Below are positions 1 to 9,935 of a stretch of DNA of 64,000 bases, piece after piece. Numbering within the stretch: the first letter of the stretch is position 1; each line of letters starts with the position of its first letter. A model generated the notes under the pieces. It was not told the origin of the DNA. It worked only from the letters and a program-made list of their open reading frames with translations, and did no database searches. The translations under genes were made by a program, and so were the position numbers. Origin of the DNA: Anomaloglossus baeobatrachus (taxonomy: Eukaryota > Chordata > Amphibia > Anura > Aromobatidae); NCBI RefSeq assembly GCF_048569485.1, contig NC_134360.1:206569953-206633952 (forward strand), given 5' to 3'.

Positions 1-1105
1 GTATTTGCAGGAACAAAATACTAAGATTACTACTGGCACAAGAGGGGGTGAGCCCAGAGGGCTGCTTACCGCCCGCTGAATAGCGGGTAAGAGGCGCAGA
101 ATTCCTTGTCTGGGTCTCCCCGGCTCCCCTCTGCAGCTCAGCGTGTCAGCAGGAATGGCTGCCGGCGTCTGTGGAGAGGGGCGGCCCGTGGGAGTTCCCA
201 AACAAAAGTGCGGGAAACAGTGTCCCCTCTGTGCCTATTGTGAGGGCTGGAGTATGTAAAAAACGACTCCAGCCCTCAGCGCTGATGCACTGACCAGCGT
301 CCCGCCCCTCTCCTGACTGGCAGGTCTGGGGGCGGGAACGAACGGAACCAGGCCGCAAAAGCCGGGGACTCGAGTTATCAGCGCGGCCGCCGTAAAAGCG
401 CGGCCCGCGCTGAACGCGCTGAAGTCCCCGGCGCACCACAAGTGCCAGCCGCGCCGCAGTCCCAGCGGCCGGCGCGACCGTTCCCCAAGAGTGTGCCTGC
501 TTCAGCGAGCTGAATGAGGCCATGGCACAAGCGCCGCAGCGCTGATGTCCCCGGCGCACTACAACACCCAGCATGCTGCGGTGTGAGCGCCAAATGCACG
601 GGGACACAGAGTACCTTGAGGAAGCAGGGCCATGTCCCTGATGTACTCCGCTCCATCCAGCATCTTCTCCAGGGGCTGTAGATGGAGCACGGTCTCAGTG
701 CCTGGAGACCAGTAAATCCCACTTCACCCAGAGCCCTGTAAAAAGGGATGGGGAAGGAATCAGCATGTGGGCGCCAGCCACCGTACCCGCAATGGGTACC
801 TCAACCTTACAAACACCTCCGACATACAGTGGGGTGAGAAGGGAGCATGCTGGGAGCCCTGTATGGGCCCTCTTTTCTTCCATCCGACATAGTCAGCAGC
901 TGCTGCTGACTAAAAACAATGGAGCTATGCGTGCGTGTCTGACCTCCTTCGCACAAAGCTAAAACTGAGGAATCCGTACTCCTACGGGAGGGTGTATAGC
1001 CAGAAGGGGAGGGGCCTTACACTTTTAAGTGTAGTTCTTTGTGCGACCTCCAGAGGCAGTAGCTATACACCCACTGTCTGGGTCTCCCAATTAGGAGCGA
1101 AAAAG
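1..1105 (-). mobile_element. DIRS-like retrotransposon D1, 5' part only
   Basis: This is the left (5') end of a DIRS-like tyrosine-recombinase retrotransposon read on the minus strand, cut by the window edge. The outer end near 1105 is the reverse complement of the terminus that opens D2, D4, D5 and D7 (a CTTTGTCGCTCC-like end followed by a GGGAGACCCAG block). Inwards come the inverted terminal repeat (about 960-1105) and the GC-rich untranslated leader, whose wording resembles the leader of D5 around 41160-41950. No ORF1 is reached before base 1. It lies in COA7 intron 2 and has the same orientation as COA7. Intactness cannot be judged from this part. The family call is firm by comparison with the complete copies. 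Confidence 0.8.
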
Positions 1106-1139
1106 AAATAAATGATGGTCCAACTAAACACAAACCGGA

Positions 1140-1548
1140 TGGAATAGCACGCCGCTGCAAGATGCTGTGGTAGCCATGCTGGTTCTCTATGCCTTCAATT
1201 TTGAATAAATCCCCAACAGTGTCACCAGCAAAGCACCATCACACCTCCTCCTCCATGCTTCACGGTGGGAACCAGCCATGGAGAGTCCATCCGTTCACCT
1301 TTTCTTCAAAGACACGATGGTTGGATCCAAAGATCTCATATTTGGACTCATCAGACCAAAGCACAGATTTCCACTGGTCTAATGTCCATTCCTTGTGTTC
1401 TTTAGCCCAAACAAGTCTCTTCTGCTTGTTGCCTGTCCTTAGCAGTGGTTCCCTAGCAGCTATTTTACCATGAAGGCCTGCCGCACAAAATCTACTCTTA
1501 ACAGTTGTTCTAGAGATGAGGTGTGTCCAAACCTTTGGTCTGCACTGT
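1140..1548 (-). mobile_element. Decayed, internally deleted Tc1/mariner transposon
   Basis: Read on the minus strand, the segment encodes pieces of a Tc1-type transposase: a stretch like REPLLRTGNKQKRLVWAKEH, then WSDESKYEIFGSN with the Asp of the DDE catalytic triad, then a VNGWTLHG stretch. In-frame stops interrupt the reading frame. One inverted-repeat end (CCAAACCTTTGGTCTGCACT) lies at 1528-1547 with a TA beside it at 1549-1550. The N-terminal DNA-binding part of the transposase is missing between this end and the catalytic fragment, and the other terminus is not recognisable near 1140. It is therefore an old, non-functional DNA transposon in COA7 intron 2. Confidence 0.8.
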
Positions 1549-1787
1549 ATGTGTTGTGCTGCCTCTCACTATACTTTGTAACATTACAATGCAGTCGCTC
1601 ATTTCCTCGGTGTCATTACACATACGAGGACCTAATTCATTTTTGTCCATACGTATCTTGGGCTAAATGATGTTTTTATCCCTTTCGCAACATATTCCAT
1701 TAAAAGTTATGTTTATGTTCTTCTTCTTGTTCTCGGTTCACTTTTTTCTTGCAGCCATATGAGGAACAAACTTGTAGTTCTGAATAT
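1549..1787. other. Intronic DNA with nothing recognised
   Basis: A/T-rich intron 2 sequence of COA7 between the Tc1 remnant and an L2-type tail. I see no coding similarity, TIR pair or tandem repeat. Confidence 0.5.
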
Positions 1788-1850
1788 TCTTATTTATTTA
1801 TAGAGCACCATTAATTCCATGGTGCTGTACATGAGAAGGGGTTACAATAA
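1788..1850 (-). repeat. L2-type LINE or SINE 3' tail fragment
   Basis: On the minus strand this reads as a hairpin-like tail (AGCACCATGGAATTAATGGT, then GCTCTATAAATAAATAA). It closely resembles the tail of the L2 fragment ending at 35260 and that of the SINE ending at 9935. Only the tail is recognisable. Confidence 0.5.
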
Positions 1851-1883
1851 AAACCAAACCGGTTCTCGGGTCACAGTACGTAC

Positions 1884-2024
1884 CTTTCCCCGTTATGTGA
1901 TAAGCCCCCAGCTTGTAGCAGCTCTCGCTGTGATTGTTCTGTTCGCAGTTAAAGGTCAGGACTTTTGCTGTAGCCTCAAAGTTTCTTTTTATATTCTCTA
2001 AATACTCAGCTAACCGATGACATC
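1884..2024 (-). CDS. COA7: COA7 coding exon 2 (Sel1-like repeat region)
   Basis: The exon encodes 47 codons' worth of sequence starting [10 protein letters not shown] and ending YHITGKG. It aligns without gaps to human COA7 residues about 36-82. COA7 is a soluble mitochondrial intermembrane-space protein built of Sel1-like helical repeats and rich in disulfides. It is needed for assembly of cytochrome c oxidase. The Cys in GCHR (equivalent to human C37) and the [10 protein letters not shown] pair are kept, matching the conserved cysteine pairs of the family. Splice signals fit: the acceptor AG ends at 2025 and the donor GTACGT starts at 1883, both read on the minus strand. Entry phase 1 matches exon 1, and the exon leaves in phase 1. 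The remaining two thirds of the protein should lie in one exon left of base 1. Confidence 0.93.
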
Positions 2025-2142
2025 CTGGAAAAGAGAAAGGAAACACATGACTATATGGAGAACATTGGTCATCGGTTTCAAGACAGTATGAAACAAAGAA
2101 CGGCAGCCCCATGTAGATACCGGTATGTGTGGATGTGTTTAA

Positions 2143-2778
2143 AGGGAACCCATCACCAGATTTGGGGCCTATAAGCTGCGGCCACCACCAGTGAGGTCTT
2201 ATATACAGCATTCTAACATGCTGTATATAAGAGCCCAGGCCGCTGTGTAGAACGTAAAAATCACTTTATAATACTCACCTAATGCGCGGGGTGGTGCAGA
2301 CTGGTCAAATGGATGTCTTCGTTCTCTGGGATTGGTGCCTCCTCTTTCACCCATCTTTGTCGTCCTCCTTCTGAAGCCGCGGTGCATGATGCGTCTACGT
2401 CATCCACACTCGCCGGCATTGAGGTCCTGCACAGGCGCACTACAATACTTTCATCTGCCCTGCTCAGGGCAGATCAAAGTGCGCTTGCGCAGGACCTCAA
2501 TGTCGGTGCATGTGTATGACGTAGACGCGTCATGCACCTCGGCTTCAGAATAAGGAAAACAAAAATGGGCAAAAGGGGAGGCGCCGACACCAGAGAATGG
2601 CGCCACCCATCCGACTGTTGTGCACCGGAGCGACCTTCTAGGTGAGTATTATAAAGTGATTATTATGTTCTACACAGCGGCCTGGGCTCTTATATACAGC
2701 ATGTTAGAATACTGTATATAAGAGCCCAGTGGTGGTGGCCGCAGTTTATTAGTGCAAAAAACTGGTGACAGGTTCCCT
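2143..2778. mobile_element. TTAA-flanked piggyBac-like element with long inverted repeats (copy A)
   Basis: The ends AGGGAACC and GGTTCCCT are inverted, and TTAA stands on both sides (2139-2142 and 2779-2782), as piggyBac-type insertion leaves. Long arms of roughly 250 bases fold back on each other, including near-palindromes around TATACAGCAT. No transposase is encoded, so it would depend on an autonomous relative. It occupies COA7 intron 1. Copy B at 12526-13104 is the same family. Confidence 0.8.
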
Positions 2779-2782
2779 TTAA

Positions 2783-3671
2783 AGGGGATTTCCACAGTCC
2801 TTTATCAATGGCCATAGGGTGCTGAATAAAGTAAAACTTAATCATAAAAACGTACTTATTATATAAGATGCAATATATTTTCTCTGTATTGATTCCTAGT
2901 TGTTTAATAAAAAAGATCCGATTAGAAACAAAAACGTACTTATACTTACCTCCTATGAGACCACATGACCGCTGCAGCCAATCATTTGCCACTAATCAGA
3001 TGCAGCCTTAAGTTTTGTTTTTGCAGAAAATCAGTGTTTTTTTCCACTGAATGCTGCAGCTGCTGATTGACTGCAGCCATTATGTAAGCTCATGAGAGGC
3101 AAGTATTTTTTTTATCCAGCATTCTTAGTCCATTTAACAGGTGGTTGTCCAATATTAGAACACCTAGTTAAGGAAAATGTCCCCTGCCCCCCCCCCCCCC
3201 ACACACCCCCGTCTCTATTATACACATACGAAGGGTTAATCTAAGCTCATCTATCAGACCCATGTAATTGTCTACAATCTTGTGCAGCCTGAAAATCATT
3301 CTGATTCATTATGGGCCGTGTTCAGATTATGTCGGTGGCCTCTGAACTGTGTGTGCCCCAAAAAAAGATCGAAAAGTGCAAACTTAGAATATTTATATGG
3401 GTCCATTAACCCAAAAGAGGCCAAAAACAGGTCTTTGGTCGCTGACACATTGTAACAAACTATCAGGACAGAGCTAATGATCATTTCTTACACGATACAT
3501 TGTAACAAATTAGAAAGATGGCATATATACAGTATCAGTCCTCTGGCCGTGACACTACCACTGCATGCTGAGACTTGTAGTGCACTGATTGCCGGTCATA
3601 TAGAGGTGACAGTCTTCTGATGATGACCATACAGGCTGCCATCTCCGGTGTATGTCACACACTGCTCTCAC
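2783..3671. other. COA7 intron 1, remaining part
   Basis: No gene or mobile element was recognised in these roughly 890 bases. There is a C-rich homopolymer run at about 3187-3210 and otherwise unremarkable A/T-rich DNA leading to the exon 1 donor at 3671. Confidence 0.5.
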
Positions 3672-3777
3672 CGTCCGCCTCCTTCTCCCGGTGGCACTGA
3701 TAATAATACTCCGTGCCCAGGTTGTCCAGAAATTCTTTCACTTCCTCCTCATTCTTAAAATCCACCAGCCCGGCCAT
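3672..3777 (-). CDS. COA7: COA7 coding exon 1, with start codon
   Basis: The minus-strand ATG at 3777-3775 opens [20 protein letters not shown], 35 codons plus one base. It aligns residue for residue with the start of human COA7 (MAGMVDFQDEEQVKSFLENM, from memory). The donor GTGAGAG starts at 3671, and phase 1 joins exon 2 to give EADGC. The Cys equivalent to human C28 is present, whereas the position of human C24 is Tyr, so one non-universal cysteine is absent. No cleavable presequence is seen, consistent with import through the MIA40 pathway as reported for COA7. The gene is divergent from ZYG11B, 3.5 kb away. Confidence 0.93.
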
Positions 3778-3960
3778 AGCGACCACATGTAGCGGTCACA
3801 GTCACCTCCAGGCCCCGCCCACTACACCCAACCGGAAGTAAGCGTTCCCATGATAACACAGCCAACCAAGCCGGCGCAAATTGATGACGTCAGAAGGAGA
3901 GTGTGAGAATAATGCGCAGCCGCATAACGAGAACTAGATACCGTACATTATAAAAGTCGC
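3778..3960 (-). promoter_or_regulatory. Probable COA7 promoter region with ETS, GC-box and CRE motifs
   Basis: Immediately upstream of the COA7 start codon lie a GC box (GGCCCCGCCC, 3811-3820), a consensus ETS/GABPA site (ACCGGAAGT, 3831-3839) and a perfect palindromic CRE (TGACGTCA, 3885-3892). GABP (NRF-2) sites are typical of nuclear genes for cytochrome oxidase and its assembly. I see no TATA box. The transcription start is not determined. The assignment rests on position and motifs only. Confidence 0.6.
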
Positions 3961-3999
3961 AACCGCAGTGTACGCAGATCATACCGTGCACTCAGCCCC

Positions 4000-6990
4000 T
4001 ATGGTGGCACTGTGTGTGGAAACATTATTAGGGAAGTTTATGGGTGGTGACACTGGTTATAGGAATATAGACACTGGTTATATATAGGGAATGACACTAA
4101 TTATAAGGAAATACTGGTTATAGGACACCCTCACAAGGTTTATAGGGACACTGTGGCACTGTGTGGGGTACATTGGTAGAGTTACTGGGGACATTTGGCA
4201 CTAATTATGGGGACTCTGTGGCACAGATTTTGGGGGCACTTTGGCACTGTGTGTGAGTATATTAATACAGTTTATGGGGACCCTGATTATGTGTACTGAC
4301 ACTGTTAATGGGGTGCACATTCCTTTAACACTGTTTATGGGGGGGGGCGCACTCCTGACACATTATGGGGGGTGCACTCTTCTGCACTCCTAACACTGAT
4401 TATTGGGGGCGCACTCTTCTGACACTGATTATGGGGGGCGCACTCTTCTGCACTCCCTGACACTGATTATGGGGGGCGCTCTCCCTGACACTGATTATGG
4501 GGGGCACACTCTTCTGCACTCCCTGACACTGATTATGGGGGGCGCTCTCCCTGACACTGATTATGGGGGGCACACTCTTCTGCACTCCCTGACACTGATT
4601 ATGGGGGGCGCTCTCCCTGACACTGATTATGGAGGGCGCACTTTTCTGCACTCTTCTAACACTGATTATGGGGGGCACACTCTTCACTTTTGACACTGAT
4701 TATGGAGGTCGCTGACACTGATTATGGAGGTCGCTGACACTGATTATGGGGGGTGCACCTCCTGACACTGATTATGGAGGTCGCTGACACTGATTATGGG
4801 GGGTGCACTTTCTGACACTGATTATGGAGGTCGCTGACACTGATTATGGGGGGTGCACTCTCTGACACTGATTATGGAGGTCGCTGACACTGATTATGGG
4901 GGGCGCACTCTTCTGACACTTTATGGGGGGGCGCTCTTTTCTGACACTGATTATGGGGGGCGCACTCTTCTGACACTTTATGGGGGGTGCTCTCTGACAC
5001 TGATTATGGGGAGTGCACTGACACTGATTATGGGGTGGTGCACTCTCTGACACGGATTATGGAGGTTTCTGACACTGATTATGGGGGGCGCACTCTTCTG
5101 ACACTTTATGGGGGGTGCTCTCTGACACTGATTATGGGGAGTGCACTGACACTGATTATGGGGTGGTGCACTCTTTGACACGGATTATTGAGGTTTCTGA
5201 CACTGATTATGGAGGTCCCTGACACTGATTATGAGGGGTGCACTCTCTGACACTGATTATGGAGGTCACTGACACTGATTATGGGGGGTGCACTCTCTGA
5301 CACTGATTATGGAGGTCGCTGACACTGATTATGGGGGTGCACCTTCTGACACTGATTATGGAGGTCGCTGACACTGATTATGGGGGGTGCACTTTCTGAC
5401 ACTGATTATGGAGGTCGCTGACACTGATTATGGGGGGTGCACTCTCTGACACTGATTATGGAGGTCACTGACACTGATTATGGGGGGCGCACTCTTCTGA
5501 CACTTTATGGGGGGGCGCTCTCTTCTGACACTGATTATGGGGGGCGCACTCTTCTGACACTTTATGGGGGGTGCTCTCTGACACTGATTATGGGGAGTGC
5601 ACTGACACTGATTATGGGGTGGTGCACTCTCTGACACAGATTATGGAGGTTTCTGACACTGGTTATGGAGGTCTCTGACACTGATTATGGGGGGTGCACT
5701 CTCTGACACTGATTATGGAGGTCGCTGACACTGATGGGGGGTGCACCTCCTGACACTGATTATGGAGGTCGCTGACACTGATTATGGGGGGTGCACTTTC
5801 TGACACTGATTATGGAGGTCGCTGACACTGATTATGGGGGGTGCACTCATTGACACTGATTATGGAGGTCGCTGACACTGATTATGGGGGGCGCACTCTT
5901 CTGACACTTTATGGGGGGGCGCTCTTTTCTGACACTGATTATGGGGGGCGCACTCTTCTGACACTTTATGGGGGGTGCACTCTCTGACACTGATTATGGG
6001 GAGTGCACTGACACTGATTATGGGGTGGTGCACTCTCTGACACGGATTATGGAGGTTTCTGACACTGATTATGGAGGTCACTGACACTGATTATGGGGGG
6101 TGCACTCTCTGACACTGATTATGGAGGTCACTGACACTGATTATGGGGGGTGCACTCTCTGACACTGATTATAGAGGTCGCTGACACTGATTATGGGGGT
6201 GCACCTTCTGACACTGATTATGGAGGTCGCTGACACTGATTATGGGGGGTGCACTTTCTGACACTGATTATGGAGGTCGCTGACACTGATTATGGGGGGT
6301 GCACTCTCTGACACTGATTATGGAGGTCGCTGACACTGATTATGGGGGGCGCACTCTTCTGACACTTTATGGGGGGGCGCTCTCTTCTGACACTGATTAT
6401 GGGGGGCGCACTCTTCTGACACTTTATGGGGGGTGCTCTCTGACACTGATTATGGGGAGTGCACTGACACTGATTATGGGGTGGTGCACTCTCTGACACA
6501 GATTATGGAGGTTTCTGACACTGGTTATGGAGGTCTCTGACACTGATTATGGGGGGGTGCACTCTCTGACACTGATTATGGAGGTCGCTGACACTGATGG
6601 GGGGTGCACTCTCTGACACTGATTATGGAGGTCTCTGACACTGATTATGGGGGGTGCACCTTCTGACACTGATTATGGAGGTCGCTGACACTGATTATGG
6701 GGGTGCACTCTCTGACACTTTATGGGGGGCGCTCTCCTGACACTGAGGAGAGTGCACTATGGGGAGTGCACTTTAACACTGATTATGGGGGGTGCACTCA
6801 CTTGACACTGATTATGGAGGTTACTGACACTGATTATGGGGGGCGCACTCTTCAAACACTGATTATGAGGGATGCGCTGGGTGACACTGTTTATGGGGGC
6901 GCGCTTTTGACACTCATTATAGGGGGTGCTCTGGGTGACACTAATTATAGGGTCCTGACACTGTTTATGGGGGTGCTCTGACACCGCTGA
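4000..6990. repeat. Minisatellite filling the COA7-ZYG11B spacer
   Basis: Tandem units are built on the core TGACACTGATTATGG followed by GGGG/AGG and a short variable linker (GTGCACTCTC, TCGC or CGCACTCTT). Units of about 22 and 28 bases alternate as a dimer of about 50 bases. The centre (about 4330-6700) is homogeneous, while both edges (4000-4330 and 6720-6990) are degenerate. That is the usual picture of an array growing from its middle. Larger blocks of about 200 bases recur nearly unchanged at 4853, 5437 and 6299, so a higher-order pattern is superimposed. Open frames on both strands are by-products of the repeat. The array occupies almost the whole interval between two divergent promoters. 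Confidence 0.95.
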
Positions 6991-6999
6991 GGATAGCAT

Positions 7000-7600
7000 T
7001 GCCCCATACTATGTGCTGTGCGTGCTATCACCTCTCTCGCCGCCCTCCCGGTGCCTGGTCCGTGATCGTTATGTAAGCGGCTCCGGTAGTGATTCTCTCC
7101 CTGCCCTGAGTGACCCGGCACCAGCTAATATCTGCGGTCCCTTTAAGAAAGGTTGCGTAGCAACGCGTTCATTTCCCGGCCTGCGCCGCCCGGGCCTCCC
7201 ACCAGCGCCTCTCCGGGCCGGAGGTTGTGACTTCCTCAGGCCGAGGACAGAGCCGGGCACAGCCGACACCACAGCCCGAGGAGCGGGGCCTCCCCCTGGC
7301 ACAGGCCGCGGCGGCGGATCCAGGAGTGAACATGGTGGGTGCTGCTGTACGGCCGGGGGTCCCTGGTGGGGGTCCCGGTGGCTCCCCCCCTATCTGTATC
7401 ACAGCTGACAACTTCTCCCATAGCCTGCTACATGGGGGACGGGGCCAGGAGAGGAGCTGGGACCGGGCTATAGAGGGGGCCTGGGCAACTCAGACTCCCC
7501 CAAAATTGCATCTGGGCCATAACTGCACAGGAGCAGGTCTGGGGGTCCCAGCCGGACCCCGCTGCTCCTCAGTCTGCACTTCCTCGCCCCCCTGACCTAT
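7000..7600 (+). promoter_or_regulatory. CpG-rich promoter and 5' end of ZYG11B
   Basis: The sequence turns abruptly G/C-rich with many CpG dinucleotides from about 7020 to 7480, around the first coding exon and the start of intron 1. This is typical of a vertebrate housekeeping promoter. No clear TATA box is present. The transcription start probably lies between about 7020 and 7200. The frame of the start codon is closed upstream by a TAG at 7158-7160 with no other in-frame ATG, which supports 7332 as the start. Confidence 0.65.
7332..7334 (+). CDS. ZYG11B: ZYG11B coding exon 1: the start codon only
   Basis: The only in-frame ATG after the upstream stop at 7158 is followed at once by a donor GTGGGT (7335). 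Exon 2 then begins in frame with GAG GAA GCT, so the protein starts M-EEATPKSL. In human ZYG11B, as I recall it, the first exon ends at the same boundary but encodes about nine further residues before this Met. Coding exon 1 is therefore a single codon here, with the rest of exon 1 untranslated. A different upstream first exon cannot be excluded. Confidence 0.75.
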
Positions 7601-7977
7601 AACCTTTGCATGTCTGCTCATGGCCGTACAAAAAAATGTGAATTATTTCATATTTTATTTTTTTTTCCCTGAAATCTGCTGTGTATTGTGTATGTATTAC
7701 TCAACTACTCGAAGTCCAGACCCCCGGCTCCCCCAACACCTTCAGCTCCCCCATATCATGTTGTGGAGGATGGGACCCTGGACATTGAAAGGACAGCGCC
7801 TCCGTTTCCAACCTCCTAAATGCCGCTATCCGGGTTGACTGCGGCATCTAAGTGGTTACACTGGTGCAGTTGGGGTCAGATTGGGAGTCAGCGGCACAAC
7901 GCAGCGGTCATCACATCCTCCTCACGTGTCAAATACTTGTAAAAAAAATCCCGTTGCTCCCCTGATTCTGCCTTTCT
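7600..7977. other. Intron 1 stretch with nothing recognised
   Basis: Sequence between the CpG-rich promoter and the first TIR element of intron 1. It holds a T-run near 7655-7667. No coding similarity or repeat pair was seen. Confidence 0.45.
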
Positions 7978-8435
7978 TAGGCCTAGGACACACGGCCAGA
8001 AAAACAGTGTGAGTGGAATGCGATAAAACATCGCATTCCACTCGGACCAATATTAGCCTGTGTTCCAGCTCCTATGAGCGATTATTTTCTCAGCCCCAAT
8101 CGGACCGAGAAAATAGTCGCAGCATGCAGCGAGTGTAATGCGATCCTAGATTCTCTCGCACCCATTCAAGTCTATGGGGCGAGAGAAACATCGCATTGCA
8201 CACGCACAACACCGGTGTAACACGAGTGCAGGGCAATAATCACAATAGCTGACAACGGAGGAGAGAGGGAGATAAATCCCACCCTCTCTTCCTCAGCGCC
8301 GCCTCCCCACCCCCTCTGCAGCTGCGGTCTGATCGCACGATCAGACCACATGACACTCGGCTACCGCTGTGCTGCCAGCGTGAGTTGATTGTCATGCGAG
8401 GGGATCGCAGTAATCCCCGTGTGGCCTCGGCCTTA
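7978..8435. mobile_element. Short TIR DNA element (non-autonomous)
   Basis: The ends are inverted (AGGCCTAGGACACACGG against CCGTGTGGCCTCGGCCTTAG). The interior contains several hairpins, such as GTGGAATGCGAT paired with ATCGCATTCCAC. No protein is encoded. The superfamily is not clear from the ends. Confidence 0.65.
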
Positions 8436-8776
8436 GCCATGTTGTGCATTGTCGCTCCATGGCAGAGATAATCACATTTGTTGTTTTTGGAGCGCAGTAT
8501 GTGAAATCTCTGCTCAAAGACCAGCCAGACGAATTTTTTTTATTGGGGGGGGGGGGGACTCTTCGAGCGTGCGCTTTCAACGCTCCCTATCAAGCGCTGC
8601 CAATGACAGCTCAGCAACTGATCTATCAGATCTTAAAAAATTCCCCGTTTGGCTTCAAGCAGAGATTTCACATATTGCTCTCCAAAAGCAACAAATGTGA
8701 ATATCTCTGCAATGGAACAAAACACAAAAGGACGGCAGAACTAGGGAAGCGCAGGGATTATAAGTGACCGGTACAT
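8436..8776. other. Intron 1 stretch with nothing recognised
   Basis: Contains a G-run at about 8545-8557 and otherwise unremarkable sequence. A short frame over 8444-8767 matches nothing known to me. Confidence 0.4.
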
Positions 8777-8780
8777 TTAA

Positions 8781-9000
8781 AGGGAACCTGTCGGGCTATG
8801 CTTGGGGCCAACTGTCCAAACCACAGGCAGCAGGAACCTGAGTCTGCTTGCGATGCGGTAAGCGCTGCTGTGAAGCTCGCTGGTGTGCTGGATCTGACCA
8901 CATCCCTGTTGTCCCTGCACTCCTCCCATGCGATGAAGATAAAGCTGGATGGGAAATCGCCCAGTTTTGGACCAGCAGTACAAGCATGCCACTAGTCTAA
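8781..9000. mobile_element. Possible TTAA-type element fragment
   Basis: A piggyBac-like left end (AGGGAACCTGTC) follows TTAA at 8777-8780, as in the elements at 2143 and 12526. I could not find the matching right end, so this is a remnant with an uncertain 3' limit. Confidence 0.4.
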
Positions 9001-9231
9001 ACTGTAAGTGTTCTGGAGCGTGCTGCCCCCTGCAAAGCAGGAAGCTGGGGTCCAGAAGCCGAGCGTTTCTGTAGAGAAATACTTGCAATCAAGGGGTGCT
9101 GGGGGAGTAGCCATGGCAGATGGTGGCCTCCTGAAACTCCCCATGGCTGCCAGTTTTGCCCTCCTGTTACAAACTTTCATAGGAGATTTGTTACTTCAGT
9201 ATTCTATATATAATAATTATAGCAGTATCTT

Positions 9232-9673
9232 AGGCACGGTGGCTCAGTGGTTAGCACTACTATATATAGGGCAGCTCAGTGGCTTAGTGGTTAGCACTGT
9301 ACTATATATAGGGCAGCTCAGTGGTTAGCACTGTACTATATATAGGGCAGCACAATGGCTCAGTGGTTAGCACTGTACTATATATAGGGCAGCTCAGTGG
9401 TTAGCACTGTACTATATATAGGGCAGCTTAGTGGTTAGCACTGTACTATATATAGGGCAGCGCAGTGGCTGTGGTTAGCACTGTACTATATATAGGGCAG
9501 CACAGTGGCTCAGTGGTTAGCACTGTACTATATATAGGGCAGCTTAGTGGTTAGCACTGTACTATATATAGGGCAGCTTAGTGGTTAGCACTGTACTATA
9601 TATAGGGCAGCTCAGTGGTTAGCACTGTACTATATATAGGGCAGCTTAGTGGTTAGCACTGTACTATATATAG
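9232..9673 (+). repeat. Tandem array of SINE-head units
   Basis: About twelve units of 34 or 42 bases. Each joins a SINE head (CTCAGTGGTTAGCACTGT, or the longer form with TGGCTCAGTGG) to ACTATATATAGGGCAG. The last unit runs directly into the complete SINE at 9674, whose first bases are the same head, so the array appears to have grown from that SINE. Each unit carries part or all of a Pol III A-box-like motif beside a TATATATA stretch. Confidence 0.9.
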
Positions 9674-9935
9674 GGCGGCTCAGTGGTTAGCATTGCAGTC
9701 TTGCAGCGCTGGGGTCCTGGGTTTAAATCCCACCAAGGACACCATCTGCAAGGATTTTGTATGTTCTCCCCGTGTTTGCGTGGGTTTCCTCCGGGGTCTC
9801 TGGTTTCCTCCCACAATCCAAAGACATACTGATAGGGAAAAGAATGTGAGCCCCAATGGGGACAGTGTTGCCAATGAATGTAAACCGCTGTAGAATTAAT
9901 AACGCTTTATCAATTAATAAATATTATTATTATTT
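9674..9935 (+). mobile_element. tRNA-derived SINE with L2-like tail
   Basis: The head resembles a tRNA promoter: an A-box-like GGCTCAGTGG, then, about 35 bases on, a B-box-like GGGTTTAAATCCC. The body contains the widespread vertebrate SINE phrases TTCTCCCCGTGTTTGCGTGG and TTTCCTCC. The tail (TGTAAACCGCTGTAGAATTA followed by ATT repeats) resembles the 3' end of the L2 fragment at 35213-35260, suggesting mobilisation by an L2-type reverse transcriptase. The A box makes a real tRNA gene superficially possible, but no cloverleaf forms. Confidence 0.8.

Noticed and set aside
1189-1473. A plus-strand frame of 94 codons.
   Set aside because: It is the antisense of Tc1 transposase remnants.
4400-6499. 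Open frames of 60-98 codons repeated on both strands in the spacer.
   Set aside because: By-products of the TGACACTGATTATGG minisatellite, recurring with its period.
7013-7595. GC-rich open frames around the ZYG11B promoter.
   Set aside because: Chance frames of a CpG-rich region. The only supported coding piece is the ATG at 7332 that splices to exon 2.
9680-9740. A possible tRNA gene, because of A-box and B-box motifs.
   Set aside because: No cloverleaf can be drawn. The downstream sequence and tail show a tRNA-derived SINE.
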